DNA of 20,547 nucleotides from Avoscillospira sp945864925 (lineage in GTDB: Bacteria; Bacillota; Clostridia; Oscillospirales; Oscillospiraceae), in NCBI GenBank assembly GCA_945830595.1, contig CALZZH010000023.1, positions 1 through 20,547 of the forward strand, read 5' to 3'. Positions within the stretch are counted from its first letter, which is position 1; each line of letters starts with the position of its first letter. This document shows positions 7,581-14,466 of the stretch, piece after piece. The notes beneath the pieces were generated by a model. It did no database searches. It was not told the DNA's origin and worked only from the letters and a program-made list of their open reading frames with translations. Made by a program: the position numbers and the translations under genes.

Positions 7581-8753
7581 TTATGAAGAATATTTCCTCT
7601 TATTCTTGTAATTTTTCTGAATTATGAACACGGAAAACACCGTCAGTGCAGTCACCAGGATGTAAAACGGCACATAGCTCCCTGTCCAATCGGCCAGCAA
7701 GCCAGGAACCGGACCAAACAGCAGTGCGCCCAGCAGATAGGCGATCTGATACTGCCGCAGAGTTCCGGCAAAGTCCTCCGGCCGGGACAAATCCCCGGCG
7801 TAGACCGTCAGGCCCACGGTGCAGACGGCCAGACCCAGGCCCAGCAGAACCATCGCAGCCACCGCCAGGGCATAGCTGCCGCCCAGGCAGCTCAGAAGAC
7901 AGCCGGCAATGGCCATGCCGAAAAACAGCCAGTTGGCCCTGTAGGCTCCCCAGTGGTCGACGATCTCCCCGAACAGGAATTTCCCGCCCATCAGCGCACC
8001 GCCCACCACAGAAACCAGGGCCGAGACCTCAAAGGCGGAAAGGCCCCGCTCCGAATAGAGCATGGTCAGGAACTGGAAGCCGGTGTTGCCCAGGACGCCG
8101 ACGGCCACCACCGCCGGGAACATCCAGGTCAGCCGTGGGCCGCGGGTCGTGGAGGCTGCTTCCGGTGCGGCCTGTTCCGCCCCTCCGGGACGGTTCCGGA
8201 CCAGGCCTGCGCACACGCCTGCGCAGACCAGCAGCAGGCCGCTCTCCAGTACCAGGGCCGTTCCCACGGAGAACCGCTCCGCCAGCGCCGTAACCACCGG
8301 GGCTCCCACAATGGCCGCCAGTCCTGTGGCGGCAGAGCAGATGCCCAGCGCCAATCCGCCGTGGCAGGAAAACCAACGGCGGATCAGCAGTGATGCCGGA
8401 TACATTCCGCCCAGGCCGTAGGCCAGACCGCCCACCGCCGCCGCCAGACACAGCTCCCGAAAGCTGTCCGCCCGGGCATACAGCAGCAGGGACAGCGCCG
8501 CCATGGTCAGAGCCGCCGCGATTCCGGCCCGCAGCTCCAGACGGCGGTAGAACGTGCCGACGAAAAAGAGGGCGCCGAAGGCGAAGAGGCTGCGCACCAT
8601 AATATAGTTGGCGCTCTGGGTATTGCTCAGGCCGCAGCGCCGCTGCAGATAGGGCAGGTAGACGGAAAAGGCATTGACCGTCAGGCCCACCACGCAGAAC
8701 AGCGCCAGCGCCGCCGCAAAGCACATCCGCCAGGCGCCTTTGGGATTCTTCAT
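7581..8753 (-). CDS. MFS transporter
   Basis: This 390-residue major facilitator superfamily protein has about twelve membrane helices in two halves joined by a charged loop (VRNRPGGAEQAAPEAASTTRG) near the middle. The N-half resembles OFA/oxalate-formate-type MFS members: early NAFSVYLPYLQ, then GGLAYGLGGMYPASLLIRRWF. No substrate can be assigned. The ATG at 8753 is chosen because GGAG lies about ten bases upstream; an in-frame GTG at 8771 overlaps that site. The C-terminus is very basic (KNYKNKRKYSS). Upstream is the 173-base palindrome, whose centre holds a promoter-like sequence pointing at this gene. The gene appears monocistronic, and no hairpin terminator is seen between it and nfo. 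Confidence 0.88.
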   Translation of the reverse strand: MKNPKGAWRMCFAAALALFCVVGLTVNAFSVYLPYLQRRCGLSNTQSANYIMVRSLFAFGALFFVGTFYRRLELRAGIAAALTMAALSLLLYARADSFRELCLAAAVGGLAYGLGGMYPASLLIRRWFSCHGGLALGICSAATGLAAIVGAPVVTALAERFSVGTALVLESGLLLVCAGVCAGLVRNRPGGAEQAAPEAASTTRGPRLTWMFPAVVAVGVLGNTGFQFLTMLYSERGLSAFEVSALVSVVGGALMGGKFLFGEIVDHWGAYRANWLFFGMAIAGCLLSCLGGSYALAVAAMVLLGLGLAVCTVGLTVYAGDLSRPEDFAGTLRQYQIAYLLGALLFGPVPGLLADWTGSYVPFYILVTALTVFSVFIIQKNYKNKRKYSS

Positions 8754-8804
8754 GTTTCTCACACTCCACACCGCAAGGTATCCGCTTCACTGAATCAAAA
8801 GGAT

Positions 8805-8977
8805 CACCGCACCCCTTGTGCCCCCTCCACAGGGGGCTGGCACGGCGAAGCCGTGACTGGGGGTTGTGCCGGCAAGCAATTGTACCGAACGAACGATACA
8901 ATTGCAAACTTGCAGCAACTCCCAGGCCGCCCTTCGGGCGTCCAGCCCCCTATAGAGGGGGCACATGGGGTGCGGTG
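8805..8977. repeat. 173-base near-perfect palindrome (MITE- or REP-like element)
   Basis: The outer 36 bases at each end (8805-8840 and 8942-8977) are inverted copies differing at only 3 positions. The symmetry continues inward: both arms contain a GAA-loop hairpin (GGC-GAA-GCC in the left arm, GCCC-GAA-GGGC in the right when read inverted) and a CTGGG-GTTG-type block. The centre is a perfect inverted GCAATTGTA (8876-8884 and 8897-8905) around 12 bases. It lies between two convergently unrelated genes, has no coding potential and no clear target-site duplication. This layout is typical of a non-autonomous palindromic repeat family, although only one copy is visible here. Confidence 0.75.
8879..8907 (-). 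promoter_or_regulatory. Promoter-like sequence at the centre of the palindrome
   Basis: On the minus strand TTGCAA (8902-8907) and TACAAT (8879-8884) are 17 bases apart, oriented toward the MFS gene. The -35 is weak (4 of 6) and the -10 good (5 of 6). It is the best promoter candidate I see upstream of the MFS gene; a transcript would run through the left half of the palindrome. Confidence 0.35.
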
Positions 8978-9004
8978 CAAATCCCAATTTGCCGGTTGGT
9001 ATGC

Positions 9005-9035
9005 AAAAGGGTCAGGTACAAAACCTGACCCTTTT
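9005..9035 (-). terminator. Intrinsic terminator of rpsB-tsf
   Basis: A perfect 13-base inverted repeat, AAAAGGGTCAGGT at 9005-9017 and its complement at 9023-9035 around a 5-base loop, begins 18 bases past the tsf stop. With A and T tails on both sides it could work in both directions. Confidence 0.85.
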
Positions 9036-9052
9036 GAAGCGATATTTCCGAA

Positions 9053-9967
9053 TTACAGACCGGCCTGGGCAGCGACTTCGGCGGCGAAGTCGTCCACCTT
9101 CTTCTCGATGCCCTCGCCCTTCTCAAAGCGGATGGCGTCCACAAACTTGACGCTGCCGCCCAGCGCCTTGGCGGCGGAGGCGATATACTGCTCCACGGTC
9201 ATGGAGCCGTCCTTGACGAAGGCCTGCTGCAGCAGGCAGTTCTCCTCGTAGAACTTGTTCAGCTTGCCGGCAGCGATCTTCTCCTTGACCTGCTGGGGCT
9301 TGGAAGCCATCTTGGGGTCGTTGTCCATCTGGGCGACGAGAATCTTCTTCTCCTCTTCCAGAACGTCCTCGGTGACCAGGCTCTTGTCCCAGAAACGGGG
9401 GTTCAGAGCGGCAATCTGCATGGCCACGTCCTTGCCGATTTCGGTGGCGTCGATGCCGCCGCCAACTTCCAGGTTGACCAGCACGCCGATCCGGCCGCCG
9501 GCATGGACATAAGCCACGCTGGTGTTCTCGGTGAAGCGGGCAAACCGACGGATCTGGATGTTCTCGCCGATGACCAGAACCTTCTCGGGGATCATCTCAC
9601 CCACGGTCTTGTCCGTGCCGGGATACGGGACAGCCTTCAGGGCCTCCACATCGGCGGCATCGGAGTTGCGGACAGCAGCGGCCACGTCCTTGACGAAGTC
9701 CACGAACACGGGAGCCTTGGCGGCGAAGTCAGTCTCGGAGTTGACCTCCACGATGACGCCCACGCCGTTCTCCACGGTGGCATAGGCCATGCCTTCAGCA
9801 GCGATGCGGCCGGCCTTCTTGGCAGCCTTGGCCAGGCCCTTTTCCCGCAGGTACTCGATGGCCTTATCCATATCGCCGTCGGTCTCGGCCAGGGCTTTCT
9901 TGCAGTCCATCATGCCGACGTTGGTCATTTCACGCAGTTTCTTCACATCTGCAGCAGTAAAAGCCAT
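9053..9967 (-). CDS. tsf: Translation elongation factor Ts
   Basis: This 304-residue EF-Ts recharges EF-Tu by exchanging GDP for GTP in the cytoplasm. The N-terminal UBA-like domain carries the family signature LREMTNVGMMDCKKAL (about residues 11-26), followed by DMDKAIEYLREKG. The core domain contains VIVEVNSETDFAAK, which matches the EF-Tu contact region. Length is normal for a Firmicutes EF-Ts. The start follows AGGAGG nine bases away. It lies 40 bases after rpsB in the universally common rpsB-tsf order and is followed by a strong terminator, so pyrH and frr are not part of this transcript here. Confidence 0.98.
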   Translation of the reverse strand: MAFTAADVKKLREMTNVGMMDCKKALAETDGDMDKAIEYLREKGLAKAAKKAGRIAAEGMAYATVENGVGVIVEVNSETDFAAKAPVFVDFVKDVAAAVRNSDAADVEALKAVPYPGTDKTVGEMIPEKVLVIGENIQIRRFARFTENTSVAYVHAGGRIGVLVNLEVGGGIDATEIGKDVAMQIAALNPRFWDKSLVTEDVLEEEKKILVAQMDNDPKMASKPQQVKEKIAAGKLNKFYEENCLLQQAFVKDGSMTVEQYIASAAKALGGSVKFVDAIRFEKGEGIEKKVDDFAAEVAAQAGL

Positions 9968-10007
9968 AATAGCGTTCCTCCTAGTTATCTTCTGTCAGGC
10001 CGCGGAA

Positions 10008-10736
10008 TTATTCAGCGGCAGCCTCTTCGGCGGGAGCTTCCACAGCGGTCTCTTCGCCCTGCTTGCCCTCGGTCACGGCGTTGGCCATGGTGGCGGCGAT
10101 CAGGCGGATGGCGCGGATGGCGTCATCGTTGCCGGGAATGACATAATCGACCTCATCGGGGTCGCAGTTGGTATCGACAATGGCCACCACGGGGATGTGC
10201 AGCTTGCGGGCCTCGGCGATGGCGTTGCGCTCCTTGCGGGGGTCAACAATAAACAGAGCGCCGGGGAGCTTCTTCATTTCCTTGACGCCGCCCAGGTACT
10301 TCTCCAGCTTGGCGATTTCGCCCTGGTGCTTGATGACTTCCTTCTTGGGCAGCATGGCGAAGGTGCCGTCCTCTTCCATCTTCTTCAGCTGAGCCAGGCG
10401 CTCAATCCGGGTGCGCATGGTCTTGAAGTTGGTGAGCATACCGCCCAGCCAGCGGGCGTTGACATAGAACTGACCGACGCGCTCAGCCTCTTCCTTGATG
10501 GCGTCCTGAGCCTGCTTCTTGGTGCCGACGAAGAGGATGCTCTCGCCGTTGGCTGCCAGCTCGCGGACAAAGGCATAGGCCTCTTCCAGCTTCTTCACGG
10601 TCTTCTGCAGATCGATGATGTAGATGCCGTTGCGCTCGGTGTAGATGTAGGTTGCCATTTTGGGGTTCCAGCGGCGGGTCTGGTGACCGAAGTGGACGCC
10701 AGCTTCCAGCAGCTGCTTCATGGATACGACTGCCAT
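10008..10736 (-). CDS. rpsB: 30S ribosomal protein S2
   Basis: This 242-residue protein S2 binds late in small-subunit assembly near the 30S platform. The N-terminus MAVVSMKQLLEAGVHFGHQTRRWNPKM is diagnostic, and ARWLGGMLTNF, IVDPRKE, VDTNCDPDEVDYVIPGNDDA and RAIRLI follow in family order. The tail (EETAVEAPAEEAAAE) is acidic and low in complexity, as in many Clostridia. The ATG at 10736 is preferred over upstream in-frame starts because AAAGGAG precedes it and homologous S2 sequence begins there. It is first in the rpsB-tsf operon, driven by a strong promoter with a leader of about 120 bases. Confidence 0.98.
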   Translation of the reverse strand: MAVVSMKQLLEAGVHFGHQTRRWNPKMATYIYTERNGIYIIDLQKTVKKLEEAYAFVRELAANGESILFVGTKKQAQDAIKEEAERVGQFYVNARWLGGMLTNFKTMRTRIERLAQLKKMEEDGTFAMLPKKEVIKHQGEIAKLEKYLGGVKEMKKLPGALFIVDPRKERNAIAEARKLHIPVVAIVDTNCDPDEVDYVIPGNDDAIRAIRLIAATMANAVTEGKQGEETAVEAPAEEAAAE

Positions 10737-10858
10737 AGTTTTATTCTCCTTTTTGTTGTTACCTCCACCCCTATCATCTCCATCCCCCACCGTTTTACGG
10801 CACAGGAAGGACAGATCCTCGGGTGTGTGGGTTAGATTTCGGCTGCCTTTCGGCATAC
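10737..10858 (-). promoter_or_regulatory. rpsB 5' leader with small hairpins
   Basis: The leader between the probable transcription start and rpsB is about 120 bases. On the minus strand it begins with TGCC-GAAA-GGCA, a GNRA-tetraloop hairpin (10844-10855), and later holds CCGT-AAA-ACGG. Ribosomal protein leaders are often autoregulatory, but I cannot match this one to a named family. Confidence 0.35.
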
Positions 10859-10865
10859 CTGGGTT

Positions 10866-10894
10866 ATTATACCGGATTGCCGCCGGATTGGCAA
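10866..10894 (-). promoter_or_regulatory. Sigma-A promoter of rpsB-tsf
   Basis: On the minus strand TTGCCA (10889-10894) and a perfect TATAAT (10866-10871) are 17 bases apart. The spacer and -35 contain an 8-base direct repeat, CAATCCGG, at an 11-base period (10872-10879 and 10883-10890). Confidence 0.85.
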
Positions 10895-10923
10895 GCCTTT
10901 TTTTTCAGAAAAACCGCACTTTT

Positions 10924-11205
10924 TTACCGGAATAGGCCCCGTTTCTCCTTGGGTCTGCGGACTTCTTCCAGGCACACATCCACAAGAATGATATCGCCGC
11001 CGATGCGGCGGATGCAGGGCCAGGGAATCACATAATCCCCGGGGCTGAGAAACAAGCCGAAAAACTTCCCCGGCACCGGCACCACCAGCGCCAGGACCCG
11101 TCCGGCCTCGCAGTCCAGCTCCAGATCCGACACATATCCCAGCCGCGCCCCGTCGGACACGTTGATGACTTCCTTGCAGCGAAGCTCCGAAAACCGCAGC
11201 GCCAT
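10924..11205 (-). CDS. YlmC/YmxH family sporulation protein (PRC-barrel)
   Basis: This 93-residue PRC-barrel protein belongs to the YlmC/YmxH family found in endospore formers, often near sigG. The conserved opening RFSELRCKEVINVSDGARLGYVSDLELD (about residues 4-31) is followed by GRVLALVVPVP and the family motif YVIPWPCIRRIGGDIILVD. Its role in sporulation is not well defined. AAGGAGG lies eight bases before the ATG at 11205; a second ATG six bases upstream is too close to that site. It lies 64 bases past sigG on the same strand and may be read with it, which fits forespore expression. Confidence 0.9.
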   Translation of the reverse strand: MALRFSELRCKEVINVSDGARLGYVSDLELDCEAGRVLALVVPVPGKFFGLFLSPGDYVIPWPCIRRIGGDIILVDVCLEEVRRPKEKRGLFR

Positions 11206-11269
11206 GGACATCGCCTCCTTGATGCAGGGTATGCGTGCCCACGGCGCGATATTCGCACAAATACGGCAG

Positions 11270-12046
11270 TCAGCTCTCGATGGCTTTCCGGATGGCGCCC
11301 AAGGCATTTTTTTCCAGCCGGGACACCTGGGCCTGGGAAATGCCGATCTCCCTGGCCACTTCCATCTGGGTGCGGCCCTCCCGGAACCGCAGGGCCAGGA
11401 TCTGTTTTTCCCGCTCCCCCAACTGCGACACGGCGTCCCGCAGGACGATTTTTTCCAGCCATTTTTCGTCCGTATTCTTGGTATCCCGGACCTGGTCCAT
11501 CACCGTCAGAGGATCTCCGCCGTCGCTGTAGACCGGCTCGTAGAGGGAAATGGGCGCGGCAATGGCGTCCATGGCCCCCACCACCTCGGCCACCGGCAGC
11601 TCCAGCCGCTTGGCGATCTGCTCCATGGTGGGTTCCTTTCCCTGCTCCAGCTGCAGCTGCTCCTTGCACTGCAGCACCCGGTATGCCAGATCCCGGACGG
11701 ACCGGCTGACCCGGATGGCGCTGTTGTCCCGGAGATACCGGCGGATCTCCCCGGCAATCATGGGCACGCCGTAAGTGGAAAAACGTACCTCCTTGGTTTC
11801 GTCAAAATTCTGCACCGCCTTCAAAAGGCCGATGCACCCCACCTGGAACAGGTCGTCCGGATTCTCTCCCCGGCCCAGAAACCGCTGGGTCACCGACAGC
11901 ACCAGCCGCAGGTTCCCTTCCACCAGCCGGTCCCGGGCCTCCCGGTCGCCGGCTTTGGCCTTGGCCAGAAGCTGTGTCATTTCCTCCTGCTTCAGGGTTT
12001 TGAGCTTCGACGTATTGACGCCGCAGATTTCTACCTTTCCCTGCAT
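11270..12046 (-). CDS. sigG: RNA polymerase sporulation sigma factor SigG
   Basis: This 258-residue sigma-70 family factor directs late forespore transcription. The N-terminal KVEICGVNTSKL is diagnostic of SigG and contains the segment bound by the anti-sigma factor SpoIIAB. Region 2 reads DDLFQVGCIGLLKAVQNFD ... VRFSTYGVPMIAGEIRRYLRD (about residues 64-106). The region 4 helix-turn-helix is GRTQMEVAREIGISQAQVSRLEK (224-246). The ATG at 12046 follows GGGAGGG; in-frame ATGs upstream lack a site. The usual partners spoIIGA and sigE are not upstream; gpr is, which is itself a forespore gene. No clear SigF or SigG promoter was found in the 291-base upstream gap. Confidence 0.96.
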   Translation of the reverse strand: MQGKVEICGVNTSKLKTLKQEEMTQLLAKAKAGDREARDRLVEGNLRLVLSVTQRFLGRGENPDDLFQVGCIGLLKAVQNFDETKEVRFSTYGVPMIAGEIRRYLRDNSAIRVSRSVRDLAYRVLQCKEQLQLEQGKEPTMEQIAKRLELPVAEVVGAMDAIAAPISLYEPVYSDGGDPLTVMDQVRDTKNTDEKWLEKIVLRDAVSQLGEREKQILALRFREGRTQMEVAREIGISQAQVSRLEKNALGAIRKAIES

Positions 12047-12183
12047 AGTACCCTCCCGGATCATGAAACAGTACAAGCAGTATTTCCCGGGAAAGGAAAA
12101 ATCATTCCCATAAGTTTCTTTTCCAATTATTCCGTCAACCGTCCATGGGGATTTTTTTGTTCAGAATCCGGCCGACGCAAAGC

Positions 12184-12261
12184 TGTGGAAAAGTCTGTGC
12201 ATGCTGTTTGCAAACCATTGGGATTTCACAGTTTTGCACATTGTCCACAGAGTTTTCCACA
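12184..12261. promoter_or_regulatory. Cluster of DnaA-box-like 9-mers between sigG and gpr
   Basis: Matches to the DnaA box TTWTNCACA occur at 12184-12192 (TTTTCCACA, minus strand), 12232-12240 (TTTTGCACA) and 12253-12261 (TTTTCCACA). A one-mismatch copy, TTGTCCACA, is at 12241-12249 and a weaker GATTTCACA at 12222-12230. The four plus-strand copies are 9-12 bases apart, close to one helical turn. The 291-base gap contains no gene and is A+T-rich. Confidence 0.5.
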
Positions 12262-12337
12262 TTATGAATTTCAAAACTTTTTGGAACAGAGGCAGAAATG
12301 ATCAGTTAACATAAGTTTTTGTCTTCTGTTTCCGTCG

Positions 12338-13213
12338 TTATCCCACGAAGCAGCTGACATCCTCCACCCGCAGGCTCCGGTGCAGCCCCAGGCTGACGCC
12401 ATAGCCCAAAAGACGCGCAATCCGCCCCACCCGGGCGTCAATATCCTTGGGCGTCACCACCATGGACGGGTCGCAGGTTTCCTCCCGGCCCGGCTTACAG
12501 CCCCGGGCCTCCAACGCATCTTCCAGCAAAGTCGCCGCCTCCACCACTGTGGGTACCCCCACTGCCAGCACGGGTACTCCCAGCGTCTCCCGGTCGAAGG
12601 CCGCCCGGCGGTTGCCCACGCCGGAACCCGGCGTAATACCGGTGTCCGTCAGCTGCACTGTGGTGCACACCCGCTCCAGGCTCCGGGACGCCAGCGCGTC
12701 CACCACCACCACGCAGCAGGGGCGGGAACGCTCCACAATGCCCCGGACCACCTCCACACTCTCCAGACCCGTGGTCCCCAGGACGCCGGGGGCAATGGCG
12801 CTGACCGGCCGCAGCTGGGGAAATGAACTGCCCAAGTGCCGGGTCACCACCAGATGCTCCAAGGACCGGGGACCAATGGCGTCCGGCGTCACGGCGGCGT
12901 TGCCCAACCCCGCTACCAGCACCGGGCCGCTGCCAGGCACCATGGCGGCGATCTCCTTGCCCAGCCGGGCTGCCGCCCGGGAAAAACCGGCCGGCTCCCG
13001 CAGCAGGCCCTTTTCCAGTTCCAGGGTCACATAGGTTCCCACAGGCTTGTGCAGGGCCCGGACGCCCTCCTGGTTGAGAATCTCCACCACTGTAGCGGAA
13101 ATCCCCCGCCCGGTAGTCTCCCTGGCCCGGACGCCAGGCAGCTGGGTGGTTTCTCCCGCGCTCTCCTGCCAGAGTTCCCTGGCCTCCATGGCCAAATCTG
13201 TGCGTTTGCTCAT
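12338..13213 (-). CDS. gpr: GPR germination endopeptidase (spore protease)
   Basis: This 291-residue GPR degrades the small acid-soluble proteins that coat spore DNA, early in germination. The two aspartates essential in Bacillus megaterium GPR align with D111 (VTPDAIGP) and D172 (VVDALAS). Other family motifs are HLVVTRHLG, RPVSAIAPGVLGTTG, TDTGITPGSGVGNRR, GVPTVVEAATLL and MVVTPKDID. The self-cleavage site RTD-LAME lies at residues 4-10, so the propeptide would be only six residues. The protein is about 75 residues shorter than the Bacillus enzyme because the segment between TLL and MVVTPK is small. The start follows AGGAGAGG. A SigF/SigG-type promoter lies just upstream. Confidence 0.95.
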   Translation of the reverse strand: MSKRTDLAMEARELWQESAGETTQLPGVRARETTGRGISATVVEILNQEGVRALHKPVGTYVTLELEKGLLREPAGFSRAAARLGKEIAAMVPGSGPVLVAGLGNAAVTPDAIGPRSLEHLVVTRHLGSSFPQLRPVSAIAPGVLGTTGLESVEVVRGIVERSRPCCVVVVDALASRSLERVCTTVQLTDTGITPGSGVGNRRAAFDRETLGVPVLAVGVPTVVEAATLLEDALEARGCKPGREETCDPSMVVTPKDIDARVGRIARLLGYGVSLGLHRSLRVEDVSCFVG

Positions 13214-13257
13214 GTAAATCCTCTCCTGTTTCCGCGCCGCCGCGTCTTTTCCCTGAA

Positions 13258-13286
13258 ATTCTCTCCTTTTCACAAAAGACCTATAC
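13258..13286 (-). promoter_or_regulatory. SigF/SigG-type forespore promoter of gpr
   Basis: On the minus strand GTATA (13282-13286), a 15-base spacer and GGAGAGAAT (13258-13266) fit the SigF consensus (GHATR, 15 bases, GGHRARHTX) at all but one position. It is 45 bases before the gpr start. Bacillus subtilis gpr is known to be read by SigF and SigG. Confidence 0.7.
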
Positions 13287-13316
13287 AATTTTTTGAAAAA
13301 AACAGAAGATTCCCCC

Positions 13317-13345
13317 TTGATTTTATGAAATTCTTTCGCTATAAT
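13317..13345 (+). promoter_or_regulatory. Sigma-A promoter of rpsT
   Basis: TTGATT (13317-13322) and TATAAT (13340-13345) are 17 bases apart, about 60 bases before the rpsT start. It is divergent from the gpr promoter, with about 30 bases between the two -35 elements. Confidence 0.8.
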
Positions 13346-13406
13346 GTATTTCTGCATGAGATTGAGATTTGCGTTCCCATGTAACGCTATTGGAGGAGGT
13401 GTAACG

Positions 13407-13670
13407 ATGCCCAACATTAAATCTGCGAAGAAGAGAGTTCTGCTGACCAAGGTCCAGAATGAGAAGAACAAGGCTGCCAAGTCTGTTCTGAAGACCAATC
13501 TGAAGAAGTTCGACGCTGCCCTGGCAGAAGGCAACCGCGAGCAGGCCGATAGCGCTTACAAGGCTGCCGTCAAGACCATTGACGAGTCTGTCAAGAAGGG
13601 AATTCTGCATAAGAATAACGCTGCCCGCAAGAAGAGCAGCATCACTCTGAAGCTGAACCAGATGGCGTAA
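13407..13670 (+). CDS. rpsT: 30S ribosomal protein S20
   Basis: This 87-residue, strongly basic helical protein is S20, which binds 16S rRNA early in 30S assembly. MPNIKSAKKRVL is the usual opening, and the helical repeats and the KGILHKNNAARKKSSITLKLN end match the family. Length is normal. GGAGGAGGT sits six bases before the ATG. The divergent rpsT-gpr pair is conserved in other Firmicutes such as Bacillus subtilis. The gene has its own promoter and terminator, so it is a single-gene transcript. Confidence 0.97.
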   Translation: MPNIKSAKKRVLLTKVQNEKNKAAKSVLKTNLKKFDAALAEGNREQADSAYKAAVKTIDESVKKGILHKNNAARKKSSITLKLNQMA

Positions 13671-13683
13671 TCGCCCAGCGTTG

Positions 13684-13714
13684 AAACCCCCACTGCACTG
13701 CAGCGGGGGTTTTT
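13684..13714 (+). terminator. Intrinsic terminator of rpsT
   Basis: AAACCCCC at 13684-13691 pairs with GGGGGTTT at 13705-13712, and the T-run continues to 13714. It begins 14 bases past the stop codon. Confidence 0.9.
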
Positions 13715-13785
13715 GCTGCCAAAGGGGAACCGAACGGAGCAGCGCGGAGGCAAAAACGATCCAGATTGCGCCAAAGCACCATCGG

Positions 13786-14118
13786 TTAACCTTGTCGGCT
13801 CAACAGAAAAGTTTCCAAATTGGTTTCATGATGGTACTTTATAGAAGCAGCTCTATCCTTCCGCAGCACCAGATCAGTCAAGTCAATTTCATTGATTGCA
13901 GCAATTGCAACAATATAGTGGAGCATATCCGCCAGTTCTGTACCCAGCTCCTCCTGAAGATCGTTCCCGTCAGAGGCCTTCCGGCCTGCCCTTTTGTTCA
14001 GGACTTCCGCAACCTCGCCGATTTCTTCCACCAGCTTCATGAACAGGCTCTGCTCATTCGCCCAGTCGCAGTAGTGGTCAGATAAGTAAGCCTGCAGCGT
14101 TTCAATGGTGAGATTCAT
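13786..14118 (-). CDS. MazG-like nucleotide pyrophosphohydrolase
   Basis: This 110-residue all-alpha NTP pyrophosphohydrolase has one MazG-type domain. The metal-binding signature is visible: E31-E-I-G-E35 in helix 2 and E61-L-A-D64 in helix 3, with KLVEEIGEVAEVL and ELADMLHYIVAIA around them. Such proteins hydrolyse nucleoside triphosphates to monophosphate and pyrophosphate, often to clear damaged or non-canonical nucleotides; the substrate is unknown. The start follows AAAGGAG; in-frame upstream codons have no site. The gene is convergent with rpsT and stands alone. Its A+T content looks higher than that of the housekeeping genes, like the lipoprotein gene on the other side of the intergenic region. 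Confidence 0.87.
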   Translation of the reverse strand: MNLTIETLQAYLSDHYCDWANEQSLFMKLVEEIGEVAEVLNKRAGRKASDGNDLQEELGTELADMLHYIVAIAAINEIDLTDLVLRKDRAASIKYHHETNLETFLLSRQG

Positions 14119-14466
14119 ACTTGGTTCTCCTTTGTGGTATGGATAGGGGCAATCCAGCAGCAAAGCCAGATTTCATTTGGAAAGCAGGTTTCAAAAATCC
14201 CAGCAAGGGATGCATGATATTGAAAATGAACTGTTTTTGCCTGAGAGACAAAAACAGTTCATTCTTTGAAAGTAGAGACCTATTTTGATACAAAATGCAC
14301 ACCCTATCGACCTTTCGTTGAAAGGTGTGGGGAATCGTTAAATTGTGCACACCCCTTGCTTGATTTCGGGAGTGCTGCTGAGTATAATCATGTTAAAAAA
14401 TTTTCTTTTAGAAAATCGCAATTAGCAGTTACATGAAGATGCTTTTCGCATAGGAGGTCTTTCGAT
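14119..14466. other. 348-base intergenic region with hairpins and repeats
   Basis: No gene is seen here. The region holds a perfect 15-base inverted repeat (14225-14239 and 14249-14263), the left 16-base islet repeat (14278-14293), two direct copies of TGCACACCC (14296-14304 and 14346-14354), a small ACCTTTC/GAAAGGT hairpin between them, and the lipoprotein promoter. A promoter for the leftward MazG-like gene must also lie here, but I could not identify one with confidence. Confidence 0.6.
14360..14388 (+). promoter_or_regulatory. Sigma-A promoter of the lipoprotein gene
   Basis: TTGATT (14360-14365) and TATAAT (14383-14388) are 17 bases apart, giving a leader of about 70 bases. The boxes are identical to those of rpsT. 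The second TGCACACCC copy ends six bases before the -35, where a regulator could bind. Confidence 0.75.

Noticed and set aside
12184..13406. Chromosomal replication origin at the strand switch
   Set aside because: There is no dnaA, dnaN or other origin gene nearby, and the divergent gpr-rpsT pair is a conserved Firmicutes arrangement. The DnaA-box cluster is kept as a separate observation.
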